64,000 bases of DNA from Acidimicrobiia bacterium (GCA_023264995.1 JAHFUR010000013.1:1-64000); one strand, 5' to 3'; shown: positions 41,296 to 50,084, counted from the stretch's first letter. The notes: a model not told the origin generated them from the sequence alone. Translations and numbers: made by a program.

Positions 41296-43949
41296 GGGGA
41301 CAGTCTCACCAGGAGGGCCATCGGGAAACCGTCGAGCAGGCCGGCCAGCGCCACCGGCCCCCCGTCCACCGTCGTCCCGCTCAGCTCGTCGGCCCACCGC
41401 CCCGGCGGGAGCTCGACGGTCGTGCCCCCCCACCCGTCGCGCAGCCCGAGCACCAGCCGAGGGACGACCACAGCCACGTCGTCACCGCGCAGGTAGGCGA
41501 CGACGTTGGCCGCCCGTTCGCCGGCGGCGTCGAGGGGCCGGTACCCCACCGGGGCAGCCAAGTAGCGCCGGCGCACGTCGAGCGCCCGCCGGGTGAGCCA
41601 CAGCTTGGCCGTGCCCTCGTCGCCGGCGGCGGCCAGGCCGGCCAACACGTCGGCCGCCGTGGCCGTCTTCGCCGCCTCAAGCAGGCGCCGGCGCAGGGCG
41701 TAGTCCACGGGCCGGCGGTTGTCGGGGTCGACCAGGCTCAGGTCCCACAGCTCGGTGCCCTGGTAGATGTCGGGCATGCCGGGCGAGGTCAGCTTGAGCA
41801 GCTGCTGGGCCAGCGACGTCACCCGGCCCGCCGGCACCAGGGGCTCGACGAAGGCGGCCAGGTCGGCCTGGAAGCCGGCGTCGCCGACGACCCCTTCCAC
41901 GAAGGCGGCCATCGCCTCGTCGTACTCGGGCACCGGCTCGATCCATGACGTGTGCTCCTTGGCCTCCCGAGACGCCTTCTCCATGAACTTCTTGGCCCGG
42001 TCGACGTCGAGGGGGTGGGCGCCGGCCAGCACCTGGTAGAGCAGGTACTCGGCGTTGCGATCGGGCCGGTCGCCCCGCTTGTGGCGGCCGTTCATGGCCG
42101 ACCACCGGCCCACCGCCGCCGCCCATTCGGCCGGGATCTCCGAGAGCAGGTTGATGCGGGCCCGCACGTCTTCGCTGCGCTTGGTGTCGTGGGTCGAGGT
42201 GGCCAGCATGGTGGCCGGCCAGTCGGTGGCCATCCGGGCGTTGGCCGCGTGGAAGTGGGCCGGGGGTAGCCCGAAACGGCCGGGGTCGCCGCCCACCTCG
42301 TTGAGCGAGACCAGGCGGTTGTACTGGTAGAAGGTGGTGTCCTCCACGCCCTTGGCCATGACCGCCCCGCTGAGTTGCTGGAAGCGCAGGGCGAAGTCGT
42401 CCTCCTGGGGCCCGGGCGTGCGCATCAGCAGGATGTGGGCGATGAAGGCGAACAGGTCGGGGTCGACGTCGCCCCGCCGGCGCCGGGCCCGGCCGACGGC
42501 GGCGTGCACCTGGGCCACGTCGTCGGCCGACGGCTCGGTCCCGCCGGGGCGGCTGTAGGTCCGGTACACGTCGAGGCAGGCCAGCAGCTCGCGGACGGCG
42601 CGGCTCAGGTCCTGGCGGGTGTGGTCGCGCTGGCGCCGGTGGCGGTCGCAGACCCACACCAGCAGGTTGGCCAGACGGTTGACGTCCGCGGCCAGCACCT
42701 CGCTCATGACCAGGTGCTTGTTGTGGTGGACCATGGCCGCGTAGACCCGGGGCTCGCCGACGAACGACTCGTACAGCTCGCTCAGCGGCACCTCCCCGGC
42801 CGGGTCGACGAACAGGGGGCTGACGGCGGCGGCGAAGTCGTACCCGGTGGTGCCGTCGACCTGCCAGTCGGCGGGCAGGACCTCGTCGTGCTCGAGGATC
42901 TTCTCGACCACCACGTACACGTCGGGCCCGACCGCGCCCCGCAGGAGGCGGAGGTACTCGGCCGGCTGGCGCAGCCCGTCGACGTGGTCGACGCGGAGCC
43001 CGGTCACCGACCCGTCGCGGACGAGCTGGACCATCTTCTCGTGGGTGTCGGCGAAGACGAACAGGTTCTCGCTGCGCAGGCCGATCAGGCTGGTGATGTC
43101 GAAGAAACGGCGGTAGTCCAGCTCCTGGCCGGCCACCTTCCAGAACGCCAGCCGGTAGTTCTGGCGCTGGAGCAGGGCGTCGACCGCCTCGGGGTCGGCG
43201 TTGAGGTCGGCCACCGCCTCATCGACCGCGGCGGCGACATCGGGGTGCTCCTCGAACAGCTCGGCCAGGTTGGTGCGGAGCACCTCCTTGTCCCGGTGGC
43301 GCTCCTCGACGCTGTCCCGGTCGGTGGCCACCGACGGCGGGAGCCGGCCCAGGGCGGTGGCGATGCTGCCCAGGGTGTCCGAGCCGATGCGCCGGCCCAC
43401 GGGACCGAGCACGTCGTTCAGGGAGCTGGGGGAGATGGGGGCGGCCTCGTCGAAGTACCGGAACTCGAACGATCCCCTGTCGCGCACCACGGTGATCTCG
43501 CCCCGGTCGATGCACCGGCCCACGTGGTCACCGAGGATGGGGAGCAGGACGCGCTGGCGCATGCGCTCCTCGGGCGGGTCCCAGTCGATGTCGAAGTAGG
43601 TGGCATACCGGCTCGACGGGCCGTTCTCCAGCACGTCCCACCACCAGGCGTTGGCCCGGCCGGCGATGGCCATGTGGTTGGGCACGATGTCGACCACCTG
43701 GCTCATGCCCCGGGCGGCCAGCGCCTGGCACAGCCGGGCGTAGGCCTCGTCGCCCCCCAGCTCGACGTTCAGCCGGTGGTGGTCGACGACGTCGTAGCCG
43801 TGAGTGCTCCCGGCGGCGGCCTGGAGGAACGGCGAGCAGTACAGGTGGCTGATGCCCAGGTCGGCCAGGTAGTCGACGATGGCCGCAGCGTCGTCGAAGG
43901 TGAAGCCGGCGTGGAGCTGCACACGGTACGTCGCACGGGGGGTCGCCAT
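41292..43949 (-). CDS. treY: malto-oligosyltrehalose synthase
   Basis: The 885-residue GH13 isomerase has the family start MATPRATYRVQLHAGFTF and the barrel motifs VDIVPNHMA, GLRVDHVDGL (nucleophile Asp) and VVEKILEHDEVLP (acid Glu). The large helical insertion with LLMRTPGPQEDDFALRFQQL and the C-terminal TSPGMPDIYQGTELWD segment are typical of TreY. It converts the reducing-end alpha-1,4 bond of glucans to the alpha,alpha-1,1 bond of trehalose. Together with TreZ it makes trehalose from glycogen-derived chains, a compatible solute and, in mycolate-type actinobacteria, a glycolipid precursor. I use ATG at 43949 in place of an 18-residue longer frame. Confidence 0.93.
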   Translation of the reverse strand: MATPRATYRVQLHAGFTFDDAAAIVDYLADLGISHLYCSPFLQAAAGSTHGYDVVDHHRLNVELGGDEAYARLCQALAARGMSQVVDIVPNHMAIAGRANAWWWDVLENGPSSRYATYFDIDWDPPEERMRQRVLLPILGDHVGRCIDRGEITVVRDRGSFEFRYFDEAAPISPSSLNDVLGPVGRRIGSDTLGSIATALGRLPPSVATDRDSVEERHRDKEVLRTNLAELFEEHPDVAAAVDEAVADLNADPEAVDALLQRQNYRLAFWKVAGQELDYRRFFDITSLIGLRSENLFVFADTHEKMVQLVRDGSVTGLRVDHVDGLRQPAEYLRLLRGAVGPDVYVVVEKILEHDEVLPADWQVDGTTGYDFAAAVSPLFVDPAGEVPLSELYESFVGEPRVYAAMVHHNKHLVMSEVLAADVNRLANLLVWVCDRHRRQRDHTRQDLSRAVRELLACLDVYRTYSRPGGTEPSADDVAQVHAAVGRARRRRGDVDPDLFAFIAHILLMRTPGPQEDDFALRFQQLSGAVMAKGVEDTTFYQYNRLVSLNEVGGDPGRFGLPPAHFHAANARMATDWPATMLATSTHDTKRSEDVRARINLLSEIPAEWAAAVGRWSAMNGRHKRGDRPDRNAEYLLYQVLAGAHPLDVDRAKKFMEKASREAKEHTSWIEPVPEYDEAMAAFVEGVVGDAGFQADLAAFVEPLVPAGRVTSLAQQLLKLTSPGMPDIYQGTELWDLSLVDPDNRRPVDYALRRRLLEAAKTATAADVLAGLAAAGDEGTAKLWLTRRALDVRRRYLAAPVGYRPLDAAGERAANVVAYLRGDDVAVVVPRLVLGLRDGWGGTTVELPPGRWADELSGTTVDGGPVALAGLLDGFPMALLVRLSP

Positions 43950-43963
43950 TCGCTCCTTCGACG

Positions 43964-44938
43964 CTACCCCCCGGATCGAGCGGCGAGCTGGTCGTACACC
44001 CACCGGTAGGTCCGCTCGAGCCCCACCTCGAGGCGAATCGATGGTGCCCAGCCCAGGAGATCGTTGATGCGCGTGTTGTCGCTGTTCCTCCCGCGGACAC
44101 CCTGGGCCGCGTCGGTGATGTACCGCCGCTCCAGTCTGACGCCGGCGATGCCTTCCAGGATGTCGACGAGCCGGTCGATCGAGACGAGCTGGTCACTCCC
44201 CAGATTGAGGGGCTCGGCAACGTCGCTGGCCACGATGCGGAGTGTGCCCTCGATACAGTCGTCGATGTACGTGAAACTTCGCGTCTGCCGACCGTCGCCC
44301 CACACCTCTAGGACCGGGCTGCCGCACAGCTTGGCGGCCGCGATCTTCCGGCAGAGGGCCGCCGGTGCCTTCTCCCTGCCACCCTCGAAGGTCCCCTCCG
44401 GTCCGTAGACGTTGTGGTAGCGGGCCACTCGCGTGGCCAACCCGAAGTCCGCCTCGAACTGGCGGCACAGGCGCTCACTGAAGAGCTTCTCCCACCCGTA
44501 CCCCTCCTCGGGCATGGCCGGGTAGGCGTCCTCCTCGCGCAGACCGACGACATCGGGCCGGTCCTGATGCACCGCGGCGTAGACGCATGCAGACGAGGAG
44601 TAGAAGTACCGCTCGACGCCAAGGCGTTCCGCGGCGCGGAGCATGTGCACCGACGTCAGGACGGACAGCATGCACCGCGCCCGGTTCTTCTCGATGAACC
44701 CGATCCCGCCCATGTCGGCGGCGAGGTTGAAGACCGTGTCAACTCCGTCGACGGCACCCATGGCCCCGGCGTCAGTTCCCACATCGAGGATGCAGTTCTC
44801 GGCCGTGTCGCTCCGCTGTTGCCACTCGGCGGTTGGTTTGGTGTCGACCGCCCGGACGACGACGCCCTCCCTTTCGAGGCGCCTGACGAGGTGGCCTCCT
44901 ATGAACCCGCCGGCGCCAGTCACGACAGCCCGACGCAT
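43964..44938 (-). CDS. GDP-mannose 3,5-epimerase-like NAD-dependent sugar epimerase
   Basis: The 324-residue extended SDR has the NAD motif TGAGGFIG (residues 7-14) and the catalytic YxxxK (Tyr147, Lys151). Features specific to GDP-mannose 3,5-epimerase are also present: NLAADMGGIGFIEKN, the catalytic Cys118 in SSSACVY and Lys190 in GGREKAPAALCRK. That enzyme converts GDP-mannose to GDP-L-galactose/L-gulose. A GTG three codons upstream is an alternative start. The next gene encodes a GT10 glycosyltransferase, which uses GDP-sugars, so the pair may make and transfer an unusual L-hexose. Confidence 0.8.
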   Translation of the reverse strand: MRRAVVTGAGGFIGGHLVRRLEREGVVVRAVDTKPTAEWQQRSDTAENCILDVGTDAGAMGAVDGVDTVFNLAADMGGIGFIEKNRARCMLSVLTSVHMLRAAERLGVERYFYSSSACVYAAVHQDRPDVVGLREEDAYPAMPEEGYGWEKLFSERLCRQFEADFGLATRVARYHNVYGPEGTFEGGREKAPAALCRKIAAAKLCGSPVLEVWGDGRQTRSFTYIDDCIEGTLRIVASDVAEPLNLGSDQLVSIDRLVDILEGIAGVRLERRYITDAAQGVRGRNSDNTRINDLLGWAPSIRLEVGLERTYRWVYDQLAARSGG

Positions 44939-44954
44939 GGGACGGGTCACGATC

Positions 44955-45947
44955 TCACCGGCCGGCGTCGTCGCCCGGGAGGCGGTCACGAACCAGCTCG
45001 GCGAGGCGGCAGAACGGGCGTGACCACGTCCCTTCCACCAGTCGTCGGAAGCCATCGCTGAGCCCGTCATCCTTCCAAGCCAGGTAGGCCTGGTACTCGT
45101 CGTCGTGGCGGTCGAGATGGTCGAGGTAGCGGGCCAGGTCGTCCGGTCCGGAGAAGTCGGCGGTGTCGATGTACGAGTGGGGGCCCGGGGCGAAGTCGGC
45201 CACGTTGGGCGCGCCCAGGTAGACCGGGACCGAGCCGGCAACCAGCGGGTCGAAAAACTTCTCCGTCACGTAGTCGGGCGCCACGGAGTTCTCGAAGGCC
45301 AGCGTGAACTTGTGGCGGCCGATCACCTCGATCTTGGCCGCCCTCGCCCGACCGGACCAGAGCCGCAGGTCGCCGGGCCGCGGTCCGTCGATCTCGGGGT
45401 GTGACGCTTCGCGCCAGAAGTAGTCGGGCGGGGCCTCGTCCTCCTCCGAGGTGGGCCAGGCCGCTGTCCTGGCGAATGCGCCGTACGACGCGACCTTGAG
45501 GCGCCGCATCAGCCCGGCTGCGTATGCATTCCGGCCACTGCGGTCGTAGGAGTTCGACTGCACCCGGGCGACGGGGGCGACGGCCGTCTTCGGCGCGGGA
45601 GGTCGGAGCAGGTCGGCGACGAGGTGTTCCGACAGGTAGGGGACCCAGACATCGGCCGAGCGCTGGTACGTCATGGTCAGGTCGAAGCCGGCGATGACGG
45701 CGGGGTCGGCCAGGGCCGGAATGCTGGCGTCGCTCTCCATGGAGAACGCCACCCAAACCTGGCCGGGGCGCCTGTGCGCCTTCACGGCCGCCGTCAGGTG
45801 CGAGCCCTCGACGACCACGGCGTCGGCATGGGCGAGCCGCGTGGGATCGGCGGTGAACTCACATGGCCACGGGTCACCGCATGGCTCGAGCCACCAGCCC
45901 GGGTTGAAACCGTGGAGCGCGAGAAGAAGGCGGCGACCGCCAGTCAC
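44955..45947 (-). CDS. GT10-family (alpha-1,3-fucosyltransferase-like) glycosyltransferase
   Basis: The protein of about 330 residues has the donor-binding signature of GT10: FENSVAPDYVTEKFFDPLVA followed by GSVPVYLGAPNV. An N-terminal Rossmann-like half has SMESD in place of the usual acidic motif region. GT10 enzymes transfer L-fucose from GDP-fucose to glycans. Here the adjacent GDP-mannose 3,5-epimerase suggests GDP-L-galactose as a possible donor (inference). I use GTG at 45947, the first start that includes the whole N-terminal strand; there is no clear ribosome-binding site, so the start is uncertain. Confidence 0.75.
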   Translation of the reverse strand: MTGGRRLLLALHGFNPGWWLEPCGDPWPCEFTADPTRLAHADAVVVEGSHLTAAVKAHRRPGQVWVAFSMESDASIPALADPAVIAGFDLTMTYQRSADVWVPYLSEHLVADLLRPPAPKTAVAPVARVQSNSYDRSGRNAYAAGLMRRLKVASYGAFARTAAWPTSEEDEAPPDYFWREASHPEIDGPRPGDLRLWSGRARAAKIEVIGRHKFTLAFENSVAPDYVTEKFFDPLVAGSVPVYLGAPNVADFAPGPHSYIDTADFSGPDDLARYLDHLDRHDDEYQAYLAWKDDGLSDGFRRLVEGTWSRPFCRLAELVRDRLPGDDAGR

Positions 45948-45984
45948 CGGTTCGTGCCGCCCGCGGTCCCGAGTGGGCGATGGA

Positions 45985-46647
45985 TCAGGCCGGAGCGCCG
46001 TCGGCGGGGCCGTTCCCCGGCTCGGACGCCTGAGCCTGGGCCCGACGGTGGGCGGCCACGCCCGCGGCAATGGCAGCCGCCGGGAGGACGGCGGCGGCCG
46101 CCTTTACGGCCGAAAGGACCCCGCCGCCCCGTTCCGAGCTGGACGGCGGGACAGCCTCGCCGAGCTCAGGGGCGCCGACGGCCAGCGGGTAGGCGGCAGG
46201 GGTCACCTCGTGGGTGACAGAGCGTGAGCTGCTCGGGCAGAAGTCCCCGCTCCCGAGGAACGTCGCCGTGATCGTGTGCGTCCCTAGAGCCAGCGCACTG
46301 GTGGTCAGTTGGGCACTGCCGTCGGCCGGCGCTGTTCCCAGGCTCTTGCCGTCGTCGAAGAACTCGACCAGGCCCTCGTGCACGTTCGAACTGCCGCTGC
46401 AACACGAAAGTACGGCGGTGATGGTGACGAGCTGGCCCTGGACGGACGGGGAGGGCTGGACTGCGTTGCTGAAGAAGAGCGTCCTGGTAGAAGTCCCGCA
46501 CTCGGCGGCCGAAGCCTCGGACCACGAGGCCATGTCGAACGAGGCGATCGCCGGCACGGCGAAGGCGCTGCCGATCGCCAACCGCTTGAGGAAGGCCCGC
46601 CGGTCAAGACCGACTCCGGCCAGCAGCTCATCGTCGAACTCAGCCAT
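45985..46647 (-). CDS. Tat-exported protein with a bacterial Ig-like domain and C-terminal anchor
   Basis: The 220-residue protein starts with an acidic helix and a twin-arginine signal (DRRAFLKRLAIGSAFAVPA, cleavage near residue 48). One Ig-like domain of the Big_3_5 type follows (VTITAVLSCC ... GLVEFFDDGKSLGTAPADG ... ALALGTHTITATFLGSGDF), carrying Cys residues at unusual positions. A hydrophobic helix near residues 185-205 and a Pro/Ala-rich tail end it. The leader (MAEFDDELLAGVGLDRRAFL) is longer than usual for Tat signals. A GGGGGGAC ribosome-binding site supports the ATG. It diverges from a PqqD-like gene after 46 bases. Confidence 0.68.
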   Translation of the reverse strand: MAEFDDELLAGVGLDRRAFLKRLAIGSAFAVPAIASFDMASWSEASAAECGTSTRTLFFSNAVQPSPSVQGQLVTITAVLSCCSGSSNVHEGLVEFFDDGKSLGTAPADGSAQLTTSALALGTHTITATFLGSGDFCPSSSRSVTHEVTPAAYPLAVGAPELGEAVPPSSSERGGGVLSAVKAAAAVLPAAAIAAGVAAHRRAQAQASEPGNGPADGAPA

Positions 46648-46693
46648 CGTCCCCCCGGTACGAGATGCGTCGCCGGACGATACTTGACCGGTC

Positions 46694-46972
46694 GTGGGTG
46701 CGGGAGATGACGAGATCGACGAGAAGCCCTGCATGGTGGGAGCGCTGGAGATCAGCGTCGTCACCGATGGCTCGGTGGTCTACGACCCTCGCCGGGACCG
46801 GGTGCACTACCTGAACCGGACCGCGGCCCTCATCCTGGAGCTGTGCACAGGTGAGCACGATGCCGCCACCATGGCCCGGGTCCTCCAGGCAGCCTATGAG
46901 CTGGAACACGCCCCCGAGGCGGAGACGCGGGCGGCCCTCGAACAGCTGGCGGGCGAAGGCCTGATCGCCTGA
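46694..46972 (+). CDS. PqqD-like (RiPP recognition element) protein
   Basis: The 92-residue protein has the PqqD winged-helix pattern: SVVTDGSVVYDPRRDRVHYL, then NRTAALILELCTG and a closing helix pair with ALEQLAGEGLI. PqqD-like domains bind leader peptides for modifying enzymes, or occur as chaperones in cell-surface clusters. No radical SAM partner is visible here. The GTG at 46694 gives a slightly extended start. The divergent Tat-signal protein with an unusually long acidic leader is a conceivable client (inference only). Confidence 0.72.
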   Translation: MGAGDDEIDEKPCMVGALEISVVTDGSVVYDPRRDRVHYLNRTAALILELCTGEHDAATMARVLQAAYELEHAPEAETRAALEQLAGEGLIA

Positions 46973-46999
46973 CCGCGCCCCTGGCGCGACGATGGCCGC

Positions 47000-48076
47000 A
47001 TGCAGCTGCCGGTGATGCCGCCCGTCAAGCCCATGCTGGCCAAGCTGGCCCGGGAGATGCCGGCGCCGGCGGGCATGCTCTACGAGCCCAAGTGGGACGG
47101 GTTCCGGTGCATCGCCTTCCGCGACGGCGACGAGATCGAGCTCGGTAGCCGCAACGAGAAGCCCCTGACCCGCTACTTCCCCGAGCTGCTGCCGGCCCTG
47201 CGGGCCAACGTGCCCGAGCGGTGCGTGCTCGACGGCGAGATCGTGATCGCCGGCGCCGGCGGGCTCGACTTCGAGGCCCTGCTCCAGCGCATCCACCCCG
47301 CGGCGTCACGGGTCAAGATGCTGGCGGCGACCACGCCGGCGTCGTTCGTGGCCTTCGACATCCTGGCCCTCGGCGACGACGACCTGCGGCACCTGCCGTT
47401 CGGCGAGCGCCGCGAGGCCCTCGTCGCCGCCCTGGCCGGCGCCCGGCCGCCGGTGCACCTCACGCCGGCCACCGGCGACGCCGGCGTGGCCGCGGAGTGG
47501 TTCGACCGCTTCGAGGGCGCCGGCCTCGACGGGGTGGTGGCCAAGCCGCTGGCCCTGCCCTACCGGGAGGACGAGCGGGTCATGTGGAAGGTCAAGCACG
47601 CCCGCACGGCCGACTGCGTGGTGGCCGGGTTCCGGACGCACAAGGACGGCGCCGGCGTCGGCTCGCTCCTCCTCGGCCTCTACGACGACCAGGGCACGCT
47701 CCACCACGTCGGCGTGGCCTCCTCGTTCAGCGTGGCCCGGCGCTCCGAGCTGGTCGGCGAGCTGGCGCCCTACCGCGCCGACGCGCTCGCCGGCCACCCG
47801 TGGGCGGCGTGGGCCGAGGCCGAGGCCGAGGCCCGGGCCGCCGGCGGCCGGATGCCCGGCGGCCAGAGCCGCTGGAACGCCGGGCGCACCATGGAGTGGG
47901 AGCCCCTCCGCCCCGAGCTGGTGGCCGAGGTGGCCTTCGACCACCTCCAGGGCGACCGCTTCCGCCACGCCACCAGCTTCGTGCGGTGGCGCCCCGAGCG
48001 CGACCCGGCGTCGTGCACCTACGGGCAGCTCGACGCCACCGTGCCCGAGGAACTGGCCGCCGTGTTCGGCGCCTGA
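47000..48076 (+). CDS. ligC: ATP-dependent DNA ligase (LigC-type)
   Basis: The 358-residue ligase has the adenylation motif with Lys31 (KWDGFR), motif III (VAFDILAL), motif IV (GLDGVVAK), motif V (MWKVKH) and an OB-fold domain ending in motif-VI-like RHATSFVRWR. It lacks polymerase and nuclease domains, matching the stand-alone LigC of actinobacteria, which works in repair of short gaps or double-strand breaks alongside LigD. No ku or ligD is adjacent. The sigma factor gene starts shortly downstream with its own promoter. Confidence 0.88.
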   Translation: MQLPVMPPVKPMLAKLAREMPAPAGMLYEPKWDGFRCIAFRDGDEIELGSRNEKPLTRYFPELLPALRANVPERCVLDGEIVIAGAGGLDFEALLQRIHPAASRVKMLAATTPASFVAFDILALGDDDLRHLPFGERREALVAALAGARPPVHLTPATGDAGVAAEWFDRFEGAGLDGVVAKPLALPYREDERVMWKVKHARTADCVVAGFRTHKDGAGVGSLLLGLYDDQGTLHHVGVASSFSVARRSELVGELAPYRADALAGHPWAAWAEAEAEARAAGGRMPGGQSRWNAGRTMEWEPLRPELVAEVAFDHLQGDRFRHATSFVRWRPERDPASCTYGQLDATVPEELAAVFGA

Positions 48077-48107
48077 ACCCGGCCTTTCGCGCCGGCGGCA
48101 CCTCTGC

Positions 48108-48135
48108 TACCTTGACGTGCGCAGCTCCTGGGAGG
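48108..48135 (+). promoter_or_regulatory. -10 element and ribosome-binding site that define the sigma factor start
   Basis: TACCTT (48108-48113) would start transcription near 48120, after the upstream GTG at 48117. GGAGG (48131-48135) then lies five bases before TTG 48141. Together they favour TTG 48141 over GTG 48117 as start codon. Confidence 0.5.
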
Positions 48136-48140
48136 CGTTC

Positions 48141-49076
48141 TTGGCCAAGGCGCGAGGGCAGGGCAGTGAGGAGGAGGACCTCCTCCAGCTCTACCTGAAC
48201 GACATCGGGAAATACCCCCTGTTGACCAGGGACGATGAGGTGCGCCTCGGCACCCTTACGCGGGCCGGCCAGCAGGCCGCGGCCAAGCTGGCCCGGGGCG
48301 ACACCCTCACCCCCGCCGCCCAGGAGGAGCTGGAGGACAACGTCCGTTCCGGGGAGGATGCCCACCGCAGGTTCGTGCGGTCCAACCTCCGCCTGGTGGT
48401 CTCCATCGCCAAGAAGTACCAGGCGTCCGGCCTGCCCCTGCTCGACCTCATCCAGGAGGGCAACTTCGGCCTCATCCAGGCCGTCGACCGGTTCGACCCC
48501 CGGCGGGGCTTCAAGTTCTCCACCTACGCCACCTGGTGGATCCGCCAGACGATCGCCCGGGGCATCGCCAACACCGCCCGCACCATCCGTCTCCCCGTCC
48601 ACGCCGGCGACCAGCTGCTAGCCATCCGCATGGCGGCATCGGCCCTCGAAGTGCGCCTGGGCCGCCCGCCCAAGGCGTCCGAGCTGGCGGCGGCGGTGAG
48701 CCTGCCGCCCAAGAAGGTCGAGGAGCTGCTCCCCTACCTGGGCGAGCCGGCGTCGCTCTCCGAGCACCTCATCGACGGCGAGACCGAGATGGGCGAGCTG
48801 GTGGAGGATGCCACCACCCCACCGCCCGACCAGGCCGTGTTCGCGGCCATGCTGCCCAGCCACGTGGCCCAGCTCCTTTCGGTGCTGGAGCCGCGCGAGC
48901 AGGAGGTGCTCTGCCTCCGCTACGGCCTCGACCGGGGCAGCCCGCGCACCCTCGAAGAGGTCGGCGAGCACTTCGGGCTCACGCGCGAAGGCGTGCGCCA
49001 GGTGGAGCTGAAAGCCATCTCCAAGCTCCGGCGTTCGTCGTCGGCCCGCAGCGCCCGCGACCTGCTGACCGCCTGA
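48141..49076 (+). CDS. RNA polymerase sigma factor, group 2 (SigB/HrdB-like)
   Basis: The protein of about 311 residues has region 1.2 (DLLQLYLNDIGKYPLLT), region 2 (RFVRSNLRLVVSIAKKYQ, then FSTYATWWIRQTIARGI), region 3 and region 4 (TLEEVGEHFGLTREGVRQVE). The sequence is very close to primary sigma factors but lacks the long acidic region 1.1, so it is a non-essential group 2 sigma used in stationary phase or stress. Start choice is explained at the signal just upstream. It follows the ligase gene by 64 bases. Confidence 0.88.
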   Translation: MAKARGQGSEEEDLLQLYLNDIGKYPLLTRDDEVRLGTLTRAGQQAAAKLARGDTLTPAAQEELEDNVRSGEDAHRRFVRSNLRLVVSIAKKYQASGLPLLDLIQEGNFGLIQAVDRFDPRRGFKFSTYATWWIRQTIARGIANTARTIRLPVHAGDQLLAIRMAASALEVRLGRPPKASELAAAVSLPPKKVEELLPYLGEPASLSEHLIDGETEMGELVEDATTPPPDQAVFAAMLPSHVAQLLSVLEPREQEVLCLRYGLDRGSPRTLEEVGEHFGLTREGVRQVELKAISKLRRSSSARSARDLLTA

Positions 49077-49125
49077 TCGTCCGGTAGGCCTCAAGTTCCC
49101 GGCGGCAGGTGCCGACGGGACGGAG

Positions 49126-49944
49126 ATGAGCGGGACCAGGCGCACAGGGATGATGGTTGGGTTGACGGCCGCGCTCGCCGTCCTGCTGCCCGCGGCGGTC
49201 GTGGCGGCCACGGTCGACCGGCCGGCGCCGGCCAACAGTGTCGACGGCCGGGTCGGGGCCGCGGCCCTGGGCCTCGAAGGGGTCGTCGACGTGCCGGCCA
49301 CCCATCCCCCGACGACGGTCGCCCCCACGACCGTCCCGGCGACCCTCGCCCCGCCGACGACGACCCCCCCGCCGGCAATGCCGCGCCTGCCGGCGCCGGT
49401 CGTCACCCTGCCGGCCCCGGCGACGACGGTGACCACCGCGCCGGTCGTGCTGCCGCCCGCACCGCCGGCGCCCCCGACGGGCGGGCTCCCGCCCGGCCTG
49501 CCCGCGTGGATGTACCCGCAGCCGCTCCCCGACATCCCGCCCGCCAGTAGTTGGTCGGTCGAGCAGAACGGGCTCACCCTGCACCTGCGCATGGAGCCGG
49601 CGGCACCCGTGGCCGGCCAGCCGGTGCGCTTCATCATCGACCAGGCCGCCGGCGCGCCGTGCTGCGCCCTGGGCCTGGGGTTCGGGGACTCGCCGGACAT
49701 CCTGAGCCTCGGTGGCGGGACCTGCACGACCGACCCCAACCGCACCGGCATCGTGGCCACCCACACCTATGCCGCCGCCGGCTCTTACACGATCTCGCTG
49801 GTCGCCGCCACCTTCCCCTGCAACGTCACCATCATCGATGGCCACTTCGTGCCTGGGACGATCACCGGTGCCGGCATCACCGGCTGCGTCGCCGTCGGGC
49901 CGGGGCCGGCGACGCCGCGGGGCTGTCCGGCACCGCCGAGGTAA
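49126..49944 (+). CDS. secreted Pro/Thr-rich protein with a PKD-like C-terminal domain
   Basis: The 272-residue protein has a signal peptide (about residues 1-28). A long Pro/Thr/Ala linker (about residues 55-130) probably spans the cell wall. The C-terminal domain of about 125 residues contains a PKD-like ending (THTYAAAGSYTISL) and six Cys, two of them adjacent. I recognise no enzymatic motif; the domain may bind surface polymers. A GGAG ribosome-binding element sits three bases before the ATG. Confidence 0.6.
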   Translation: MSGTRRTGMMVGLTAALAVLLPAAVVAATVDRPAPANSVDGRVGAAALGLEGVVDVPATHPPTTVAPTTVPATLAPPTTTPPPAMPRLPAPVVTLPAPATTVTTAPVVLPPAPPAPPTGGLPPGLPAWMYPQPLPDIPPASSWSVEQNGLTLHLRMEPAAPVAGQPVRFIIDQAAGAPCCALGLGFGDSPDILSLGGGTCTTDPNRTGIVATHTYAAAGSYTISLVAATFPCNVTIIDGHFVPGTITGAGITGCVAVGPGPATPRGCPAPPR

Positions 49945-49988
49945 CGGACCTCCGCGGCGCGACGCCGGCGCCTCCGCTTGGGGCCCCC

Positions 49989-50018
49989 TTGACATTACGA
50001 ACGTGTGTTCGCTAGTCT
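49989..50018 (+). promoter_or_regulatory. promoter of the DUF222-HNH gene
   Basis: TTGACA (49989-49994), an 18-base spacer and TAGTCT (50013-50018). The LexA-type box fills the spacer. Confidence 0.65.
49998..50011. promoter_or_regulatory. LexA-type SOS box
   Basis: CGAAC-GTGT-GTTCG matches the gram-positive/actinobacterial LexA consensus CGAACRNRYGTTCG at every position. It lies between the -35 and -10 elements of the DUF222-HNH promoter, a position that gives tight repression. Genes of the related 13E12 repeat family in Mycobacterium tuberculosis are known to carry SOS boxes. Confidence 0.75.
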
Positions 50019-50084
50019 GCGGGTCAGAAGTCCTCGGAGCCTGGCGCTCCCCATGTCGGGCCTCCTCGCGCCGGGGGAGTTGCG

